From positions 62,001-126,000 of the forward strand of contig CAZFLE010000003.1 of the NCBI GenBank assembly GCA_964519895.1: a stretch of DNA of 64,000 bases. The letters run 5' to 3'. The DNA is from CAYFPX01 sp964519895. Lineage in GTDB: Bacteria; Myxococcota_A; UBA796; CAJQPC01. The position numbers and the translations under genes are program-made. Positions 45,765 to 54,170 of this stretch are shown in pieces. The stretch's first letter is position 1. Each line of letters opens with the position of its first letter. The notes under the pieces are model-generated. The model saw only the letters and a program-made list of their open reading frames with translations, searched no databases and was not told where the DNA came from.

Positions 45765-46518
45765 GTTGTAGGAGATTGGGGGCCAGAGCGCCCAGTGTGG
45801 CCGTCGGGTGACTGGTGGGACGGCAACCGGGAACCTTCGATCGGGATCGCCAGGCAAGCGCTGGCGTCTGGTCGAGCGGATGCGGCTGGGCTGACGCTGG
45901 CGCTTTCATGTTCCCTCCTCGGGTGTCCACGTCGGGCGTCGAAGCGGGCAGGGTGCCAATTGGCGGCGGGTTCTGTGCCGACTCGGGACTGGTCTCGGGT
46001 TCGCCTTCTTGGCCGTGCGAGCGTCGGGCGTCAGGCCGCAGTCCTGGGCTGGCGTCCGTGTCTTGCGGGTTCGACCACGCCGCCCCGGTGCACGGCCATC
46101 AGCTGGCCCTGGTCGACGAAGAGGCCCACGTGGCCACCCCTCGTCCCCAGATCCGCCCGACCCGAGACCGGCCCCCAGACAGCAAAATGCTACACCCAAC
46201 CCAGAGTCATGCCCCAGGGTCAGAATCAATCACAATCACGACCCATCCGCGCGCGGCTAATGCTTAACAAAAGGTTCCCGACCCCGGTTCCCACGACCCC
46301 GGTTCCCAGCGGCCGCCTTAATTGGCACCTGCTGATTCGACGCCGACGCCCCCCGAAAAGAGGGAACATCAAACCACCAGCGCTCGCCTCGGCGACCCCG
46401 GTCGACCAAGCACCGAGGCTCCCATTGGCTAAACGCTGGCAGGTTCCCGGTTGAGGTTGGCCCAGCCATCGCCGCCGGAACCCGGGTTGGTGGCCCCCAA
46501 TTCCCTACAAGCTCCTAG
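45761..46518. repeat. 758-bp giant imperfect palindrome between convergent genes
   Basis: This is the whole non-coding gap between two convergent genes. The two halves are imperfect reverse complements over about 240 bp each. Outer ends CTAGG (45761) and CCTAG (to 46518) pair and include both TAG stops. CAACCGGGAACCT (45824-45836) pairs exactly with 46441-46453. ATGTTCCCTC (45908-45917) pairs with 46360-46369. GGTGCCAATT (45952-45961) pairs with 46320-46329. The sum of paired positions stays at 92277-92281, so there is one axis near 46139. The inner 250 bp pair weakly and include an AT-richer part. No transposase or convincing ORF is inside. Confidence 0.75.
46279..46308. repeat. Exact 15-bp tandem repeat inside the palindrome
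   Basis: CGACCCCGGTTCCCA occurs twice in direct tandem (46279-46293 and 46294-46308). GGTTCCC-type motifs also occur at 46273 and 46443, with an inverted copy at 45829. Their clustering at the inner edge of the right arm may mark a protein-binding or replication-slippage site. Confidence 0.65.
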
Positions 46519-47693
46519 GGCAGCTCTTCGCCCGCATCGGACTCGGCGTCGCTGCTGAACACGGTGGCCAGGTCCTCGGCCGCCTCGCTGGCCAGCACCT
46601 TGTGGAGCTTGACCAGGTCGCGGGTGTGGGTGCTCTTGGCGTACCAGGTCTCCTTGCCGTCGGGGTTGTTGCCCGATGAGACCGTGACCTGGGTGGCCAC
46701 ACCGTCGGCGCCGGTCACGTTGAGCGTGAAGGCGGTGGTCAGGCCCGTGGGGATGTCCGTGGTCTGCACGTAGCCGGCGCTGCGCAGGCGGAAGACCTTG
46801 TCCAGCCAGGCCTCGGCAACGTCGTTGGGTTGGTCGGCGCCCTGGAGGGCCCAGAATGCGGCGTCCTTGTCGTCGGCGTTCTTGTGCTCCAGGGTGAGCT
46901 GCTGGCCCGATCCCTGGACCGCGACGGTCGCGACGTCGTCCTTGTCGGTGGGGATCAGGTTGCGCTCGGGCAGGCGGCTCTTGGCATACTGGAGGGGCTT
47001 GAAGGTCTGGTCGTCGACCAGGTAGACCTTGCCGCTGTCCGTGTCGCGCACGTAGCGGTCCTTGACGCCGTAGGCCTCGCCGCCGATCTCGAGGACCTTG
47101 TCGGGCTTGCCCTCGCGGCGGATGGTGAGCACCGCGGTGGGGTCGTCCAGGCCGAACTCGGAGACCTTGTCCCCGGACAGCTCGATCAGGCGCTTGGCCA
47201 TCAGTGGGGCCAGGGCGTCGAGCAGCTTCTGGCCGGCGGCGCCCGCCATGAAGGCCTGCTGCTTCTCCTCGCGGATCATCTCGACGGGTGCTTCTTCCCG
47301 CTCGTCCTCGGCGCCTTCGTCGTGCTTGGTGTCGTCGGTGTCGTCGTCGCCGTCGCCGTGTCCGTGGCCGTCGTCGTCGCTGTGGCCGTCGTCTGGGGCG
47401 GTCTCGGGCAGCTTGTCCTGGATGACGTCGGCCGGGTCGGACTTGGGCGCGGGCTTCTCCTTGATCTCGGTCAGGTCGACCCACAGGTAGGAGCCCACGC
47501 TGTCCGAGCGCACGCTGATGTCCACGTCGAGCTTCTCGCTCTTCCAGGACAGGCCGGTCAGGTTGTCGGCGGTGGCCTGGACCAGCACCACGCCTTCCTT
47601 GGGCTCGCCGGTGTCCTCGGCGGTCCAGGTCATGTAGCTGGCGGTCAGCAGGCCCAGGAGCAGGACCCCGTAGGTGGCGACGGTGCGGTTCAT
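46515..47693 (-). CDS. DUF4340 envelope protein of the Gld-type exporter operon
   Basis: Protein of 392 aa. One N-terminal membrane segment (TVATYGVLLLGLLTASYMTW) anchors a large extracytoplasmic region. A His/Asp-rich insertion (DDGHSDDDGHGHGDGDDD) at about residues 100-125 is likely a metal-binding tail or low-complexity linker. The DUF4340 pattern is repeated, with YGVKDRYVRDTDSGKVYLVDDQ and QYAKSRLPERNLIP. DUF4340 proteins are regularly found with ABC exporters of the GldA-F-G type. It overlaps the GldG-like gene by 4 bp. Its stop falls in the end of the giant palindrome. Confidence 0.85.
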   Translation of the reverse strand: MNRTVATYGVLLLGLLTASYMTWTAEDTGEPKEGVVLVQATADNLTGLSWKSEKLDVDISVRSDSVGSYLWVDLTEIKEKPAPKSDPADVIQDKLPETAPDDGHSDDDGHGHGDGDDDTDDTKHDEGAEDEREEAPVEMIREEKQQAFMAGAAGQKLLDALAPLMAKRLIELSGDKVSEFGLDDPTAVLTIRREGKPDKVLEIGGEAYGVKDRYVRDTDSGKVYLVDDQTFKPLQYAKSRLPERNLIPTDKDDVATVAVQGSGQQLTLEHKNADDKDAAFWALQGADQPNDVAEAWLDKVFRLRSAGYVQTTDIPTGLTTAFTLNVTGADGVATQVTVSSGNNPDGKETWYAKSTHTRDLVKLHKVLASEAAEDLATVFSSDAESDAGEELP

Positions 47694-49537
47694 GCGGCAC
47701 CTCCCTTCTTCACGCGGCGTCGCAGACGCACCACGCCGAACAGGAAGACCAAGGCGGGAACGCCGAGCACGGTGCTGTAGAAGAAGGCGTTGTCTTCCTC
47801 CTTGGCGTGCTTGATCTTCACGTCTTCCTCGTTGTTGGTCTCGCCCGACGAGTCGGCCTCGTCGATGAGCCAGTTGATGCCGTCGTAGACGAAGCGCTGG
47901 TTGCCCAGGTTCTGGAGCGCGAAGTCGCTGAACAGGTTGGCGTCGCTCACCACCACGGCGCGGTGGGGGGTCTCGCCGGCGCCCAGGGACGCAGCGGCCA
48001 GGGGCCGGATCTTCTTCTTCTCGCCGTCGTCCTTGTCGAAGTCCAGATCGTCGTCCAGGTCGGCCCAGGCGTCGGACTGGCTGCGCACGGTGATGGTCAC
48101 GCTGGCGTCGCTGCCCTTGGTCTCTTCGAGGAAGCCCGCGGTGGGGGTGAACAGGAAGAGCTGGCTGCTGTTCTTGGACAGGACCCGGGTGGAGTCGTGG
48201 CTGGAGAAGCGGTCGGTGCCCAGGTTCAGGCGGTCGCTCTTGGTCCGGGTCAGGGGGACGTACTTGGTCTCCTGGACCAACACCCCTTCGCCCATGGCCA
48301 GGCCCAGCTCGGCGACCAGGGTGTCGAGGGGGTCGTCTGGGCGCTCCAGGGCCGTCGCTTCCTTGGAGAACTCGGGCTCCAGAGCCACGAACAGGGCGCC
48401 GCCCCCTGCAGCGTAGGCCTTGAGTGCGTCGACCTCGGGCTCCAGGAAGGGCTCGTCGGGGCCCAGGATGAACACCACGTCGGCGTCGTCGGGCACGTGC
48501 TCGGCCAGGCCGTCGGCGACGCCGAGCTCCTTGACCTTGAAGTTCATGGCCTGGAGGAGCTTCTTGAGGCCGGAGAGCTTCTCGAGCGGGGTGGCGGTGC
48601 CCTTCCAGGAGAGCTCGCCGTGGCCCACGGTGACGTAGGCCAGGCGCTCACCCTTGGCGACCTTGATGATCAGCTCCTGGATCTCCGCGTCGAGCTTCTT
48701 GAGCGTGCGCTTGGCGTCGTCGAGCTCGGTGCCGACCTTGAGGGTCTTGGTCACCGGCTTGAGCGTGGGGTCGGCGTCGTCGCCCAGCTGGACTTCGCCC
48801 AGGGTGATGGCCACGTAGCCGTTGTCCCGCACCTTGAGGGCCTTGGCCAGGCTGGGCTCGGCGGCGTGGTCCAGGAAGCTCACCCGGAATTTGGGGCTGT
48901 CCAGGGGGCCGAAGTAGGCCTTGAGCTCGGTGTAGGTCTCGGCGCTCGACGGCAGGAAGATGCGCACGTCGACCGGCTCGTCCAGATTGGCGATCAGCCC
49001 CTGGGTGGCGCTGCCGGCCTGGGCGGTCTTGAAGTAGGTCAGGTCCCACTTCTCGTTGTGCTCGCTGGCCAGGTAGTTCAGCGGGAACACCAGGGACAGG
49101 CCCAGCGCAGCGGCCAGTCCGTTCTGGGCGGCCTGCCGGATGCGCTTCGGCTGCACCACGATGGGGCTGTCGTTCAGCGCGTGGTCCACCGCGATCAGCG
49201 GGAACAGGCCGCACAGGAGCACGATGGGCCAGACCGCGCCGAACACGCCGCGCCAGCGGCGCTCCATCTCGTCGGCGAAGCCGAAGGCCTCGATGGCCAT
49301 GTCGGTGGTCAGGCCGTAGACGACCAGCCCGATCAGGCCGACCAGGCCCCACTTGACGGCGGTCTTGCGGGCCGGCTGGGTCTTGCCGGCCTTGGCCAGC
49401 AGGGCCAGGGACACCAGCACCAGCAGCTCACCGCTGCCGCTCAGGATGGGGCGGAGGGTCTCGTCTCCGCCGTACAGGCGCTCGCCCGCGAACAGCAGGA
49501 CCAGGCCCAGGATGTAGAGGACGACTTGGGCGCTCAT
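47690..49537 (-). CDS. GldG-like ABC exporter auxiliary protein
   Basis: About 615 aa. ATG 49537 is preceded by AGGAGG and overlaps the permease stop (ATGA), so I prefer it to GTG 49543. Several N-terminal membrane spans (VLYILGLVLLFAGERLYG, LVLVSLALLAKAG, WGLVGLIGLVVYGL, VWPIVLLCGLFPLIAV, AALGLSLVFPLNYLA) precede a large periplasmic GldG/IFT52-like domain with EPVDVRIFLPSSAETYTELK, a strand DADVVFILGPDEP and a closing membrane span (YSTVLGVPALVFLFGVVRL). Such proteins partner the ABC permease of the GldFG type; the cargo is unknown outside gliding motility. Confidence 0.88.
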   Translation of the reverse strand: MSAQVVLYILGLVLLFAGERLYGGDETLRPILSGSGELLVLVSLALLAKAGKTQPARKTAVKWGLVGLIGLVVYGLTTDMAIEAFGFADEMERRWRGVFGAVWPIVLLCGLFPLIAVDHALNDSPIVVQPKRIRQAAQNGLAAALGLSLVFPLNYLASEHNEKWDLTYFKTAQAGSATQGLIANLDEPVDVRIFLPSSAETYTELKAYFGPLDSPKFRVSFLDHAAEPSLAKALKVRDNGYVAITLGEVQLGDDADPTLKPVTKTLKVGTELDDAKRTLKKLDAEIQELIIKVAKGERLAYVTVGHGELSWKGTATPLEKLSGLKKLLQAMNFKVKELGVADGLAEHVPDDADVVFILGPDEPFLEPEVDALKAYAAGGGALFVALEPEFSKEATALERPDDPLDTLVAELGLAMGEGVLVQETKYVPLTRTKSDRLNLGTDRFSSHDSTRVLSKNSSQLFLFTPTAGFLEETKGSDASVTITVRSQSDAWADLDDDLDFDKDDGEKKKIRPLAAASLGAGETPHRAVVVSDANLFSDFALQNLGNQRFVYDGINWLIDEADSSGETNNEEDVKIKHAKEEDNAFFYSTVLGVPALVFLFGVVRLRRRVKKGGAA

Positions 49538-50259
49538 CGCCACCTCCTCGCGGCCATCCAGCGGGTGGACAGCATTAGGAACGCGAAGGTCAGGGACAGG
49601 TAGTACACGACGTCTTCGAGGTTGATCCGGCCCCTCTGGAAGGGCTGGAAGTGACGGTCGTAGAGGCTCAGGTAGCTGAACACGTCGCTCAGGGGCGCTT
49701 CGGTCACGCGGCCGAGCAGCCAGCTCAGGATGAGCACGCCCACGATGACGCCGGCGATGACCGCGGCGACCAGCTGGGAGCGAGACAGGGACGACGCAAA
49801 GGTGCCGATGGCGATCACCGCGCTGCCGGTCAGCAGCAGGCCGGTGTAGCCAGCGGCGATGTGGCCGTAGCTGACCTTGCCCTCGACGAAGATCAGGGCC
49901 GGCATGTAGCCGGTCAGCGCGATCATCAGGGTCAAGAAGCCCATGGCCGACAGGTACTTGCCGGCGACCACTTGCCAGTCGCTCAGCGGAGAGCTGTCGA
50001 TCAGGACGATGGTGCCGGTCTGGCGTTCCTCGGCGATGAGCCGCATCGTGAGCAGCACCGCGGCTGCGACGATGAAGCCAAAGGTCCAGTAGAAGAAGTC
50101 TTCCAGGACATCGGTGCTGTACTTGGCCGTCTTGCCCATGGCGAAGACGTTGAACGCCAAGCCGTTGAAGAACAGCAGGGCCGCCACGACGAGGTAGCCC
50201 CAGATCGAGTTGAAGTAGGCCGCCAGGTCTCGCCGGGCGATGAGCAGTACGCCTCTCAT
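49534..50259 (-). CDS. ABC-2 type permease (GldF-like)
   Basis: Protein of 241 aa with six hydrophobic spans (IWGYLVVAALLFFNGLAF, FFYWTFGFIVAAAVLLTMRL, FLTLMIALTGYMPALIF, GYTGLLLTGSAVIAIGTFASSL, LVAAVIAGVIVGVLILSWLLG, VVYYLSLTFAFLMLSTRWMA). The ABC-2 motif RLIAEERQTGTIVLIDSSPL is present after the second span. It follows the ATPase by 12 bp and overlaps the GldG-like gene by 4 bp, so it forms the membrane part of the exporter. Confidence 0.9.
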   Translation of the reverse strand: MRGVLLIARRDLAAYFNSIWGYLVVAALLFFNGLAFNVFAMGKTAKYSTDVLEDFFYWTFGFIVAAAVLLTMRLIAEERQTGTIVLIDSSPLSDWQVVAGKYLSAMGFLTLMIALTGYMPALIFVEGKVSYGHIAAGYTGLLLTGSAVIAIGTFASSLSRSQLVAAVIAGVIVGVLILSWLLGRVTEAPLSDVFSYLSLYDRHFQPFQRGRINLEDVVYYLSLTFAFLMLSTRWMAARRWR

Positions 50260-50271
50260 GGTCCCTTGCTC

Positions 50272-51201
50272 CTAGGGCTGGGTGCCGGCCGTCAGGCCAA
50301 GGAAGATCTCTTCGAGTTCGGCCTCGGAGTCACCGAGGGAGCGCAGGCCCAAGCCGGCGCCCACGAGCTCCCAGACGAGCTTCTCGCGGTCGTCCTGGGC
50401 CATGTTCACCGTGGCGCGCCACACGTCGCCCTGGGGTCGGACGTCGTGGTCGAGCACGGAGCCGGAGTCGCTCAGCACCTTGTCCAGGGCGTCGCGGCTG
50501 CCCCGCACGGTCAGCACGATCTCGTTGCTCCCGGCCATGCGGTTGGAGAGCTCGTCCTCGGTGCCCTGGGCCACGAGCCGGCCGTCGTTGAGCACCAGGA
50601 TGCGGTCACAGGTCTGGCTGATCTCGCTCAGGATGTGGCTGCTGATGAGCACGGTGCAGTGCTTCTTGAGCGCCTTGATCACGTCGCGCATCTCGACGAT
50701 CTGCACCGGGTCCAGGCCGCTGATGGGTTCGTCCAGGATGACCAGATCGGGCTCGTGGATGATCGCCTGGGCGATGCCGACGCGCTTGCGGTAGCCGTGG
50801 GACAGGGTGTCGATCACCCGGTCCGCCACGTGGCTGATCTGGCAGATCTTGAGGACCTCGGCCATGCGGGCCTTGATCTGGCTGTCCGAGCGGCCCTTGA
50901 TGCGGCCGGCCCACAACAGGAAGTCCCGGACCCGCATCTCGGTGTAGAGCGGCGGGTCCTCGGGCAGGAAGCCGATCCGGGCTCGGATGCTGTCGGGGGC
51001 TTCGAGGGCGTCGACGTCGTCGATGCGCACGGAGCCTGCGTTGGGGAGCAGCAGGCCTGCCAGGACCTTGAGTGTGGTGGACTTGCCTGCGCCGTTCAGC
51101 CCCAAGAAGCCCACGATCTCGTTGGACTCGATCCGGAACGAGACGTCCCGGACGGCTGGGTGGCTCCCGTAGTAGCGGGTGAGTCCGCTGACCTGGATCA
51201 T
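50272..51201 (-). CDS. ABC transporter ATPase (GldA-like)
   Basis: Protein of 309 aa. ATG 51201 has AGGAGG 8 nt upstream. All ATPase motifs are present: Walker A GLNGAGKST, Q-loop in FLPEDPPLY, signature LSHGYRKR, Walker B LVILDEPISGLDP and the H-loop ISSHILSE. The C-terminal 100 residues are a small regulatory tail. First gene of a four-gene operon (ATPase, permease, GldG-like, DUF4340). Such exporters are known from gliding motility in Bacteroidota; relatives in other phyla have unknown cargo. Confidence 0.93.
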   Translation of the reverse strand: MIQVSGLTRYYGSHPAVRDVSFRIESNEIVGFLGLNGAGKSTTLKVLAGLLLPNAGSVRIDDVDALEAPDSIRARIGFLPEDPPLYTEMRVRDFLLWAGRIKGRSDSQIKARMAEVLKICQISHVADRVIDTLSHGYRKRVGIAQAIIHEPDLVILDEPISGLDPVQIVEMRDVIKALKKHCTVLISSHILSEISQTCDRILVLNDGRLVAQGTEDELSNRMAGSNEIVLTVRGSRDALDKVLSDSGSVLDHDVRPQGDVWRATVNMAQDDREKLVWELVGAGLGLRSLGDSEAELEEIFLGLTAGTQP

Positions 51202-51536
51202 GTCGCCAACCTCCTAGTCGGGGCAGCGTTTTAGCCCTTGCTGGCCGTCCGTCAAGCGCGGCGGTCTTGACTCCGGCCCAGAAGGTACGAGGGCCCCGCC
51301 GGAGGATCCGGCGGGGCCCAGGACACTTGGTGGTTCAGGCCAGCGACCCGTCTCCAGGTCCGGAAGGCACCGAAATCCGCCGGCGAAAGGACAATTCCCT
51401 CACCGATTCCACCGCAGCTAAACCCAGCTGGGGTGTCTGGTCTGTTCCTCCAAGGGTTCGGGATTCCTTAGAGCAAGCGCCGTGCCAACCTGGATCTGGC
51501 CGGTCCAGGCCGTTTCCAAGGGGGGATCTGGGGTGT
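51202..51536. other. Intergenic region with repeat-like sequence upstream of the exporter operon
   Basis: These 335 bp lie between the carboxypeptidase stop and the ATPase start, both on the minus strand. They contain the strong hairpin at 51291-51319 and several short related blocks (CCAGCTGGGG at 51425, CCCCAGTTGGGG just past the border at 51542, CCAAGGG at 51451 and 51516) that hint at a decayed repeat. I could not align them into one clean palindrome, and there is no plausible gene. The promoter of the exporter operon should be in the left 90 bp. Confidence 0.5.
51291..51319. terminator. Perfect 12-bp hairpin upstream of the exporter operon
   Basis: GGGCCCCGCCGG (51291-51302) and CCGGCGGGGCCC (51308-51319) form a perfect stem with a 5-nt loop, about 90 bp upstream of the ATPase start and 217 bp after the carboxypeptidase stop (minus strand). 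No T-run is next to it, so it may be a terminator without a U-tract, or a leader attenuator. Confidence 0.45.
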
Positions 51537-52679
51537 TCATTCCCCAGTTGGGGCCCGGACTCCCGAGGTCCCGGGACCCTGATGTCCCAGCCCGTGCGAA
51601 TCCGCTGACATCTCCCTGACAAGCGTGTCCAGCAAGCTCACCCCGGCGAGCACGTGTGGGGTCTTGTCCGCCGGGTTGTACCAGCGAAAGTAGTCCCGCC
51701 AGGTCGCGGGCTCGACCAGGCGGATGCCCGAGCGGGTGAGCTCGATCAGGAAGCTGGGGGTCCCGTAGGTGCCGTAGATGTGGTCGATCTCCATGCCCAG
51801 CCCGCGGAACCAGGACATGTTCCGAGCGAGCTGGTTGATGCGGTAGGGCCGGCCGGGCATGTCGGCGACCATCTGTTCGGCGGTGGCCCGGTGGGCGCCG
51901 CCGTCGTCGGGGGCGCCGTAGCGGCCGGCCCAGGGGAAGTAGACGTAGCCGCCAAAGGCGTGCAGCGAGACCGCGGTGTCGAACCCGGTGGCCGCCACCC
52001 GATCGACGATGCGGGACTCGGGCTGGGAGAGCGGCGCCGGGCTCGTGTAGTAGTAGCGCCGGGTGAAGGGCAGCCGGGACCACAGGTTGTCGTTGTCCCG
52101 GTGGACCGCAAAGTCCCGGTTCAGATCGACCCGGTTGGCGTTGGCCCGGCGATAGGTCCGGGTGCGGCCGTCGAGCAAGTCTTCCTCGGTCCGCCAGCGC
52201 CCGTCCCGGTTGACCACGGGCAGCACAACCAGCTCGATCCCCGCCGGCGGTGCGCCGCCATAGCGCTCGAGCAAGGCCACGGCGACTTCGGCCCCGATCC
52301 ACTCCAGGGCGTGGAGCTGGGCGAAGACCAGCAGGCGTTGCTGCACCGGCGCGGTCTCGCTGCGCACGGTGAAGGACCACACCCGACGCTGCTCGACCGT
52401 CAGGCCGACGCATTCCGGGAGCACGGTGGTGGGGTGGTCGGCCACCAGGGTGGCCAGCCGGTGCCACAGGGTGGCTTCGAAGTCCCAGCCCGCTGCACGC
52501 TCGGGGTGCACCGCCGGGGGCTCGCGGGTCGAGGCCCAGGCCAGGAAGTCCTGGTCCGGGCAGGGGCGGTCCAGGGTGGGCGCCGGCGGACCCGCCGCGC
52601 CCTGGGCAGGCACGGGCCGATCCACGTCGGTGTCGTCGGCGAGGCTGAGCCCGATCAGCACCAGGAGGAAGGACAGCAC
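51537..52679 (-). CDS. M14-family zinc carboxypeptidase, secreted
   Basis: Protein of 380 aa with an N-terminal signal (MLSFLLVLIGLSLA). The M14 zinc site is HALE (His123, Glu126) and His240 (SLHAFGG). Substrate-binding residues NR are at 187-188 (VDLNRDF), and the catalytic Glu is E313 (SFLIELTRSG). The usual HxRE has Leu125 in place of Arg, which may change substrate positioning. The C-terminal 25 residues are unstructured. It removes C-terminal residues from peptides, possibly from peptidoglycan stem peptides, outside the cytoplasm. It is divergent from the small membrane protein at 52726. Confidence 0.9.
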   Translation of the reverse strand: MLSFLLVLIGLSLADDTDVDRPVPAQGAAGPPAPTLDRPCPDQDFLAWASTREPPAVHPERAAGWDFEATLWHRLATLVADHPTTVLPECVGLTVEQRRVWSFTVRSETAPVQQRLLVFAQLHALEWIGAEVAVALLERYGGAPPAGIELVVLPVVNRDGRWRTEEDLLDGRTRTYRRANANRVDLNRDFAVHRDNDNLWSRLPFTRRYYYTSPAPLSQPESRIVDRVAATGFDTAVSLHAFGGYVYFPWAGRYGAPDDGGAHRATAEQMVADMPGRPYRINQLARNMSWFRGLGMEIDHIYGTYGTPSFLIELTRSGIRLVEPATWRDYFRWYNPADKTPHVLAGVSLLDTLVREMSADSHGLGHQGPGTSGVRAPTGE

Positions 52680-52725
52680 GGCGAGAGCTTAGTCTGATAG
52701 GAACGTCGTCCGGTCGGAGGACGCG

Positions 52726-53259
52726 GTGGCCGCTGAGATCGAGGACGCGAGGACCACCCCGGGGTGGCTGCGGGGGCCGGCTGTGCTGCTGCTGCTGGCG
52801 CAGCTGGTCGTGTTCGGGCTGGGCTTCCTCTACGCCCAGGGCATGGTGGCCCACAACGGGCCCCGATGGATCCTCAAGGCCGAGCCGATCGCGTTCTTCG
52901 GCAACTGGAAGATGTTCACCACGGTGGACCGCAAGCAGCGGGACATGGACGGCTACGCCATGTGGGACGGGGAGTGGGCCCCGATCGATCTGCCGGCGCT
53001 GTTCCCGTCCCGGTGGGAGTCCGGCCCGCGCTACACCCGCAAGACCATCCGGCGCAGCCCCAAGCACCTGGCGATCCTGGCTGGCGCGGCCTGTGGGCGG
53101 CTCACCGAGCGCCCGGAGCGGGTCCTGTTGGTCGACGTGCGGTGGCGCTCCAAGCGCGGCCAGCGCGAACAGCCCCGCTGGGGCAAGGTCCGAGAGAAGC
53201 CGCTGATGGACTGGGACTGCTCCCGCGAGCCCCCCCAGGTCTCTGGGCGGCCGATCTGA
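52726..53259 (+). CDS. Small membrane-anchored protein paired with HTTM-like protein
   Basis: Protein of 177 aa from GTG 52726. One membrane span (GPAVLLLLAQLVVFGLGFLYA), then an extracytoplasmic part that starts FFGNWKMFTTVDRKQRDM and continues with WDGEWAPIDLPALFPS, ending in a beta strand and basic tail (LLVDVRWRSKRG). The NWKMFT-type beginning of the soluble part and the paired TGATG overlap with an HTTM-like gene match the design of the pair at 15823-17072. No enzyme motif. Confidence 0.65.
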   Translation: MAAEIEDARTTPGWLRGPAVLLLLAQLVVFGLGFLYAQGMVAHNGPRWILKAEPIAFFGNWKMFTTVDRKQRDMDGYAMWDGEWAPIDLPALFPSRWESGPRYTRKTIRRSPKHLAILAGAACGRLTERPERVLLVDVRWRSKRGQREQPRWGKVREKPLMDWDCSREPPQVSGRPI

Positions 53260-54170
53260 TGGCGGGCTGGTGGCAGGCCCGCTGGACGCCGGTCTGGGCG
53301 GGGGGGTGGACCCTCGCGCGGGTCTTGTTCTGCCTGGCGGCGCTGTACAACCAGCTCCTGCGCTACCCGCGGGTGGCCGACGCCTACGCCAGCACCGACA
53401 TGGTGTTTTCCTACAAGCCGTTCTACCTGGCCGATCACGTTGTGCTCACGCCGAGCACCGGATTCGCGCTGTGGTGGACAGGGCTCCTGGCCCTGCTGGC
53501 GCTGCTGTGGGGCGGGCGCCTGGCCAAGCCAGCGCTGTTGATCTGGCTGCTCAGCGGGTGGGTGCTGCTGTCCGCCGAGGGCTTCAACATCAAGGCCTAC
53601 GACCGGCTCATGACGTGGCAGGCCGTGGCGCTCCTGTTGGGGCCGATCGGCGAGCGCGACCTGACGACCAAGGCCCGCTCCCCCCTGGGGCGCTGGTGGT
53701 TGTTGGTGACCTACTGCTGCATCTACGGCTCCACTGGGTACTTCAAGGCCCGCTACGAGCCCTTGTGGTGGACCGGCGAGGCCCTCCAGTGGCACATGGT
53801 GCTGCCGTACTTCGGGCAGACGGTGGTCGGGGCCTGGATCAGCGACAAGCTCTGGATCACGTGGCCCCTGGGGGTCTTCACCGTGCTGTTCGAGTGCGGC
53901 TTTCCGCTGCTGGTGTGGTTCCGCCGACTCAACCCGTGGGTGCTGCTGGCCGGCGTTGCGCTCCACCTGGGCATTCTGCTGACCATGAATGTCGGGGTGT
54001 TCAGCCACGCGGCCATCGCGCTCTACCCGGTGTTGCTGCACCCCGAGATCGCCCGGGCGTGGTGGGGGCGATGGCAGGCCTGGCGAGGGGTCGGGTCAGG
54101 GGCGCCCGGTCGACCGGGGCTCAGTCCAGCGTGCCCGTCCAGCGGAATCGCTCCAGCTCTGGACCGCTGA
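53259..54170 (+). CDS. HTTM-like multi-pass membrane protein
   Basis: Protein of 303 aa. ATG 53259 overlaps the preceding stop (TGATG). About seven hydrophobic spans (LARVLFCLAALYNQLL, LLALLALLWGG, LLIWLLSGWVLLSAEG, WWLLVTYCCIYGSTGYFK, WITWPLGVFTVLFECGFPLLVWF, PWVLLAGVALHLGILLTM, AAIALYPVLL). The YGSTGYFKAR element corresponds to YSGWHKL in the paralogue at 16323. The AVALHLG His matches the conserved late His of HTTM proteins. The 3' end overlaps the convergent double-cNMP gene by 50 bp. Confidence 0.75.
   Translation: MAGWWQARWTPVWAGGWTLARVLFCLAALYNQLLRYPRVADAYASTDMVFSYKPFYLADHVVLTPSTGFALWWTGLLALLALLWGGRLAKPALLIWLLSGWVLLSAEGFNIKAYDRLMTWQAVALLLGPIGERDLTTKARSPLGRWWLLVTYCCIYGSTGYFKARYEPLWWTGEALQWHMVLPYFGQTVVGAWISDKLWITWPLGVFTVLFECGFPLLVWFRRLNPWVLLAGVALHLGILLTMNVGVFSHAAIALYPVLLHPEIARAWWGRWQAWRGVGSGAPGRPGLSPACPSSGIAPALDR

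Noticed and set aside
45795..46454. A 219-aa ORF inside the giant palindrome
   Set aside because: Composition is unlike the neighbours, there is no ribosome-binding site, and the sequence lies in palindrome arms. A short SCGFDH stretch resembles RCC1 repeats but is too short to support a fossil gene.
45761..46518. Insertion sequence with terminal inverted repeats
   Set aside because: No transposase ORF, and the arms run almost to the centre; no target-site duplication could be seen.
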